This document shows, piece after piece, positions 53,523 to 56,480 of a stretch of DNA of 56,480 nucleotides (position 1 is the first letter of the stretch; each line of letters opens with the position of its first letter). Both the position numbers and the translations under genes were made by a program. A model generated the notes under the pieces. That model made no database searches. It was not told the DNA's origin and worked only from the letters and a program-made list of their open reading frames with translations. Origin of the DNA: Methanobacteriota archaeon (GTDB lineage Archaea; Thermoplasmatota; Poseidoniia; Poseidoniales; Poseidoniaceae); NCBI GenBank assembly GCA_004195635.1, contig PSPT01000014.1:1-56480 (forward strand). Direction: 5' to 3'.

Positions 53523-55049
53523 TTATTTGCAATCCCAGATTCCCCATCCCTTGTCCCCACGCTTTGGAGGAGTTGGCCAGTTGGGCCAATCTTCATCTTG
53601 ATTCCAGTTCATTTTCAAGATATGTGCTGCTGCAAGTAAACCCGATCTCGTCGCGCCTTCCATTGTTGAAGGCCAGCCGTGGTCGGTATAGTCTCCGGCG
53701 AGTGTAATTCCAAAGCCAACTTCGCCGGAACCTGGGCGCATTTTGCTGCTACCTGGAGTTGGTGCAAATGTTGCCAGTTTGGAGCGCACAACAAAAAATC
53801 GTTTTAGTTCCGCCCCATTTTTATTTTCCCACAATTTGTCAACGATTTTCTCAAATTCTGCTTGCAGAGCCTCGTCGGTCATTTTTAGATAGGAATCAGC
53901 TCCACTAATAGGTACCGATAGCCATTGAGTATCAGGTGCAATAACTTCTGCGCTGAGCTCCGAATTGCGATTAAATATCATTTGAATTAGCGGTTCATCA
54001 AGGATTCTGTAGAAGAATACATTTTCTGGGATTCTCATTCCCTCATAGATTGCGTGAATTCCAATTAATGCTCTATAGCCCAGACATTTAAGTCGCTCCG
54101 CAACCTCCATGGCGGCAAAAGGAACGGCACTGGGCTGAGGTGCAGTAGAGTCTACTTTGTTTACCGCAGCATGGTCAGTTTCAGTATTATCTGCCATTAT
54201 TGGCATCGTGGGATTGAGCAATTTTGCAGTAATATGCTGGGGTGTGGCGAGGACAACATTATCGGCGAGTATTTTTTCTTCACCGCGTTGGACACCAACA
54301 CATACACCGTCCCTCCACAATAGTTGATTCACTTTTGCATTGAGCCTTATCTCCACTCCTGCATCCTGTAAACCCTTTTGAATTGGCTCGTCAATTGCTG
54401 CCGTTAGATGGTTGGTAAATGCACCAGCATCAAATGCATCCGCAGAGCCAAAAAGCCCTCGTTTAAATAATAATATACAGACGCTAGTCGATGCCTCTCC
54501 AATAGGAAGGTTAAGTGCTGCAAGCACAAAAAACCCCCAAAACCGCTCAATTGATCGTTCAGTTTGGCCATTATTTCTCAACCATTCATCAAAGGGAATG
54601 TCGTCGAGATCCATGCGTTGCCGCTCGGTCAATTTTTGAAGCACTTTGACCGCTTTTTTCATAGCCATTTTATCCTTTAACGAAAGAAATGGAAATTTCA
54701 GCACTGATCCAAGCATATGATTCGGTGGAGAAAGTCGTCCATCTCTCAATGAAGCAGATACACCTGAATTAGTTTGGATAAAAGGAAGGTTTGTTCTTTG
54801 TTGTAGCCGTACTGATGATTGGGCATTGACCCTCCCTAATAATTGCAAAAAACGAGCGTAAACACGAAAACAAGCATGCTGACAATTGTCCAATTCCATG
54901 CCGGTCACAGGGTCCTTTACCGACGAAACACGTCCGCCAAGGTGCTTTCTCGCCTCGAGAAGAACAACTTTTTCGACATCAGGGGAGTCTGCTAATGCCA
55001 GTGCCGCAGAGATTCCGGCAATACCGCCTCCGACAACAATTACCTGCAT
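53523..55049 (-). CDS. hpnE: HpnE-like FAD-dependent hydroxysqualene dehydroxylase
   Basis: A 508-residue flavoprotein of the phytoene desaturase/amine oxidase superfamily. The dinucleotide-binding start is VVGGGIAGISAALALA with EARKHLGGRVSS. The C-terminal LAGDYTDHGWPSTMEGATRSG is the HpnE-type signature. HpnE reduces hydroxysqualene to squalene. It is first in the presumed operon hpnE-hpnC-hpnD. A carotene desaturase role is the main alternative. About 70 residues longer than typical HpnE. Confidence 0.85.
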   Translation of the reverse strand: MQVIVVGGGIAGISAALALADSPDVEKVVLLEARKHLGGRVSSVKDPVTGMELDNCQHACFRVYARFLQLLGRVNAQSSVRLQQRTNLPFIQTNSGVSASLRDGRLSPPNHMLGSVLKFPFLSLKDKMAMKKAVKVLQKLTERQRMDLDDIPFDEWLRNNGQTERSIERFWGFFVLAALNLPIGEASTSVCILLFKRGLFGSADAFDAGAFTNHLTAAIDEPIQKGLQDAGVEIRLNAKVNQLLWRDGVCVGVQRGEEKILADNVVLATPQHITAKLLNPTMPIMADNTETDHAAVNKVDSTAPQPSAVPFAAMEVAERLKCLGYRALIGIHAIYEGMRIPENVFFYRILDEPLIQMIFNRNSELSAEVIAPDTQWLSVPISGADSYLKMTDEALQAEFEKIVDKLWENKNGAELKRFFVVRSKLATFAPTPGSSKMRPGSGEVGFGITLAGDYTDHGWPSTMEGATRSGLLAAAHILKMNWNQDEDWPNWPTPPKRGDKGWGIWDCK

Positions 55050-55141
55050 ATGCCTGCTCCACCAAATAGTGCGCTGAGGCTTTACTCCATCAATGCTCGC
55101 TTTTCTGATGGTCTTTCCTTTTCTCTTGAGTAGAAATGTTG

Positions 55142-55160
55142 CGGTGAATATTATTCACCG
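55142..55160. promoter_or_regulatory. 19-base perfect palindrome in the divergent hpnE promoter region
   Basis: CGGTGAATA-T-TATTCACCG, nine-base perfect arms around one base, in the 219-base gap between divergent hpnE and the zinc-ribbon gene, about 93 and 109 bases from their starts. AT-rich promoter-like sequence (ATTAATTATTATG) follows. It looks like the operator of a dimeric repressor or activator controlling one or both sides. Confidence 0.45.
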
Positions 55161-55268
55161 ATATTATTGGTTGGCATTAATTATTATGTCAAATCATCGC
55201 AATTTCACCCTATTTTTTAGAGTAAGGGTTTTGACCCAGTAATAAGCCCAACAGTCGGAGGGGATGGT

Positions 55269-56480
55269 GTGGAGTGCTCGTCATGTTCGGAACAAATTCC
55301 TGACGACAGTATATTTTGCCCTGAATGTGGTTCACGTCAAAATCTCTCAAGAGGCGAGTTTGGTTTTGCTTCTGCTTTAGGTGGTGGAGCGGCCACAGGT
55401 GGAGGAAATACCGGTGTAGTAAGTGGCGAAGCGGTGCGCCAGCAACGTGAGGCTGCGAGCCAGCCTGCCGCAATGCCAACCGACCTCATGTCGCAAATCG
55501 CCCAAGGCATGGCTTCCGGCCCTGCTCCAACAACTTCGGCCCAAACACCTCAAGTTTCAGATATGCCAATAGTTGGTGGTGCTCCTCTATCTAGTATAGC
55601 CGGGCAATCACCAAATAGTCCTACTCCGGTTGAAGATTCTGCTAATCCACTTGCAGAACCAAATTCCTCTGTAAGTCATACTGATGATATTGTCAATCGT
55701 ATTGCCGAAGCAGAGAAAGCAGTAAAAGGCGAGCGCCGGAGCGCATGGCTTCAGATGAATCACGATAGCGCAGCAAGTGTTTTGCAATCAATCTCTGGAG
55801 AACTTCCAGCGCATTTACGTAATGAACCTGCAAATCCGGCTGCTGACCTACTCAAGAATACTATGGGTGGGGAAGATGCTGAGGCAGGCCCTGCTCCAAG
55901 CCTCTTGCGAAGAATGGCCGAAGTTGCCGTTCGCAGAGTTGCGCGAAAGCGTGGTGTTGCTGTAGAAACTCCTCAAATAAAATCTGCAGGTGACCAATTG
56001 GCAGTCAATGTTACATTTATTGATGACGGTAGAGTCTTAGATACTCCCTCTGATTTAGCTGGTGCTTTCCAACATGCAATTTCAACTGAGTTAGCCCTAA
56101 AGGGGATTAGCATGACTACAAGTGTAAGTCTCTTCTGTAGTAAAGATGGCGAAATGGAATTAGTTTTCGGCGCAGGAAATGCTGAGGAAGATGAAGAAGA
56201 TATGTTTGCTTGCGAGATGTGTGGTGGCTTAGTCGCTGACTCAGATCCTCGTTGTTCACACTGTGGCGCTGAATTTGAAGAAGAGGGTGATGCTCCTCCA
56301 AGTCGAGGTCCTCCTGGAAGAAGTGGCGGCCCTCCTGGAAGAAGTGGCGGCCCTCCTGGAAGAAGTGGCGGCCCTCCTGGTCGTGGCGGTGGCGGGCCTC
56401 CCGGAAAAAGTGGTGGTCCCTCTGGCGGTCCAAGCCGAAGTGGCGGTCCTCCTGGTCGTGGCAGTGGCGGTCCTCCCGGA
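55269..56480 (+). CDS. Double zinc-ribbon protein with PPGRSGG repeats, 3' end outside window
   Basis: 404 codons to the window edge, still open. GTG 55269 follows CGGAGGGG; an in-frame stop lies at 55218-55220 and no other start codon falls between. N-terminal zinc ribbon C3, C6, C18, C21 (CSSC, CPEC). A low-complexity Pro/Ala/Ser/Gly part (about 25-145). A conserved-looking alpha-beta domain (about 150-300: IVNRIAEAEKAVKGERRSAWL, RMAEVAVRRVARKRG, LAVNVTFIDDGR). A second zinc ribbon CEMC/CSHC (315-332). Then GPPGRSG-type repeats from about residue 348. Function unknown; resembles a nucleic-acid or protein-binding scaffold. Confidence 0.8.
   Translation, partial: MECSSCSEQIPDDSIFCPECGSRQNLSRGEFGFASALGGGAATGGGNTGVVSGEAVRQQREAASQPAAMPTDLMSQIAQGMASGPAPTTSAQTPQVSDMPIVGGAPLSSIAGQSPNSPTPVEDSANPLAEPNSSVSHTDDIVNRIAEAEKAVKGERRSAWLQMNHDSAASVLQSISGELPAHLRNEPANPAADLLKNTMGGEDAEAGPAPSLLRRMAEVAVRRVARKRGVAVETPQIKSAGDQLAVNVTFIDDGRVLDTPSDLAGAFQHAISTELALKGISMTTSVSLFCSKDGEMELVFGAGNAEEDEEDMFACEMCGGLVADSDPRCSHCGAEFEEEGDAPPSRGPPGRSGGPPGRSGGPPGRSGGPPGRGGGGPPGKSGGPSGGPSRSGGPPGRGSGGPPG
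56310..56480 (+). repeat. 21-base tandem repeat coding PPGRSGG
   Basis: Three exact 21-base units (CCT CCT GGA AGA AGT GGC GGC) from 56310 to 56372, then degenerate units to the window edge coding PPGRGGG, PPGKSGG, PSRSGG and PPGRGSGG. The purine-rich coding strand and exact copies suggest recent slippage. Confidence 0.85.

Noticed and set aside
53428-53589. Longer N-terminus for HpnC overlapping hpnE
   Set aside because: The GTG at 53427 has a strong ribosome site and gives a protein closer to the usual length.

Overview
The window reads as a chromosomal segment of a marine planktonic euryarchaeon, most likely of the Marine Group II/III (Poseidoniia) type. Domain Archaea is shown directly by ribosomal proteins L10e, L37e, L44e and S27e, aIF2-alpha, Nop10, Rli1/ABCE1, Dph2, an archaeal-type TyrRS, RPA with its partner RPAP, a PAC2-type proteasome chaperone and a tRNA-Ser without encoded CCA. 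The more precise placement is inference. It rests on the mixture of this core with bacterial-looking modules (MutS/MutL, glutaryl-CoA dehydrogenase with ETF, HpnCDE, DsbB) and on a giant acidic secreted protein with a PGF-CTERM sorting tail. Genes are tightly packed, with many 4-base overlaps and clear GGAGG-type ribosome sites.

Layout. 1-3000: possible tRNA 3' end, then the TldD/TldE peptidase pair. 3000-5850: a possible small leader gene, RPA and RPAP. 6000-9560: a Tad-like pilus cluster (two separate one-domain membrane platform proteins, ATPase, archaeal pilin) preceded by an unknown small protein. 9670-12106: moaA-aroA. 12103-16832: mutS-mutL on the minus strand. 16996-18262: membrane propeller-like gene in two overlapping frames. 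18503-21067: L10e, Hpt, Dph2. 21142-25706: secreted propeller, unknown protein, TyrRS, glutaryl-CoA dehydrogenase. 25811-28435: free-standing MCM N-terminal-like protein, tRNA-Ser(CGA), ubiquitin-like GG protein, two membrane proteins. 28582-32493: L44e-S27e-aIF2-alpha, PurF, and a ThiI-like protein without its PP-loop. 32571-36774: cytosolic propeller protein, metallo-beta-lactamase-fold hydrolase, EtfA/EtfB. 36947-39793: large LDLa-like/EF-hand surface protein. 39971-46061: Nop10, L37e, PAC2 protein and two paralogous RecB/Cas4-like nucleases carrying C-terminal OB folds, flanking a DsbB. 46228-51044: Rli1 and a receiver-like/PEP-pyruvate-binding protein. 51072-55049: HpnE-HpnC-HpnD squalene module. 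55269-end: start of a zinc-ribbon protein with PPGRSGG repeats.

How genes work together. EtfAB is the expected electron acceptor for the acyl-CoA dehydrogenase about 10 kb away. HpnD, HpnC and HpnE together make squalene from farnesyl diphosphate by the three-enzyme route first described in bacteria. RPA/RPAP, MutSL, the MCM-like protein and the twin OB-fused nucleases form an unusually rich set of DNA-transaction genes. The twin nucleases are my best candidate for an undescribed system.

No gene-free stretch exceeds 300 bases. The longest gaps (18263-18502, 22402-22678, 55050-55268) contain promoter-like or palindromic elements listed below. I saw no CRISPR array, insertion sequence, integrase or rRNA gene.
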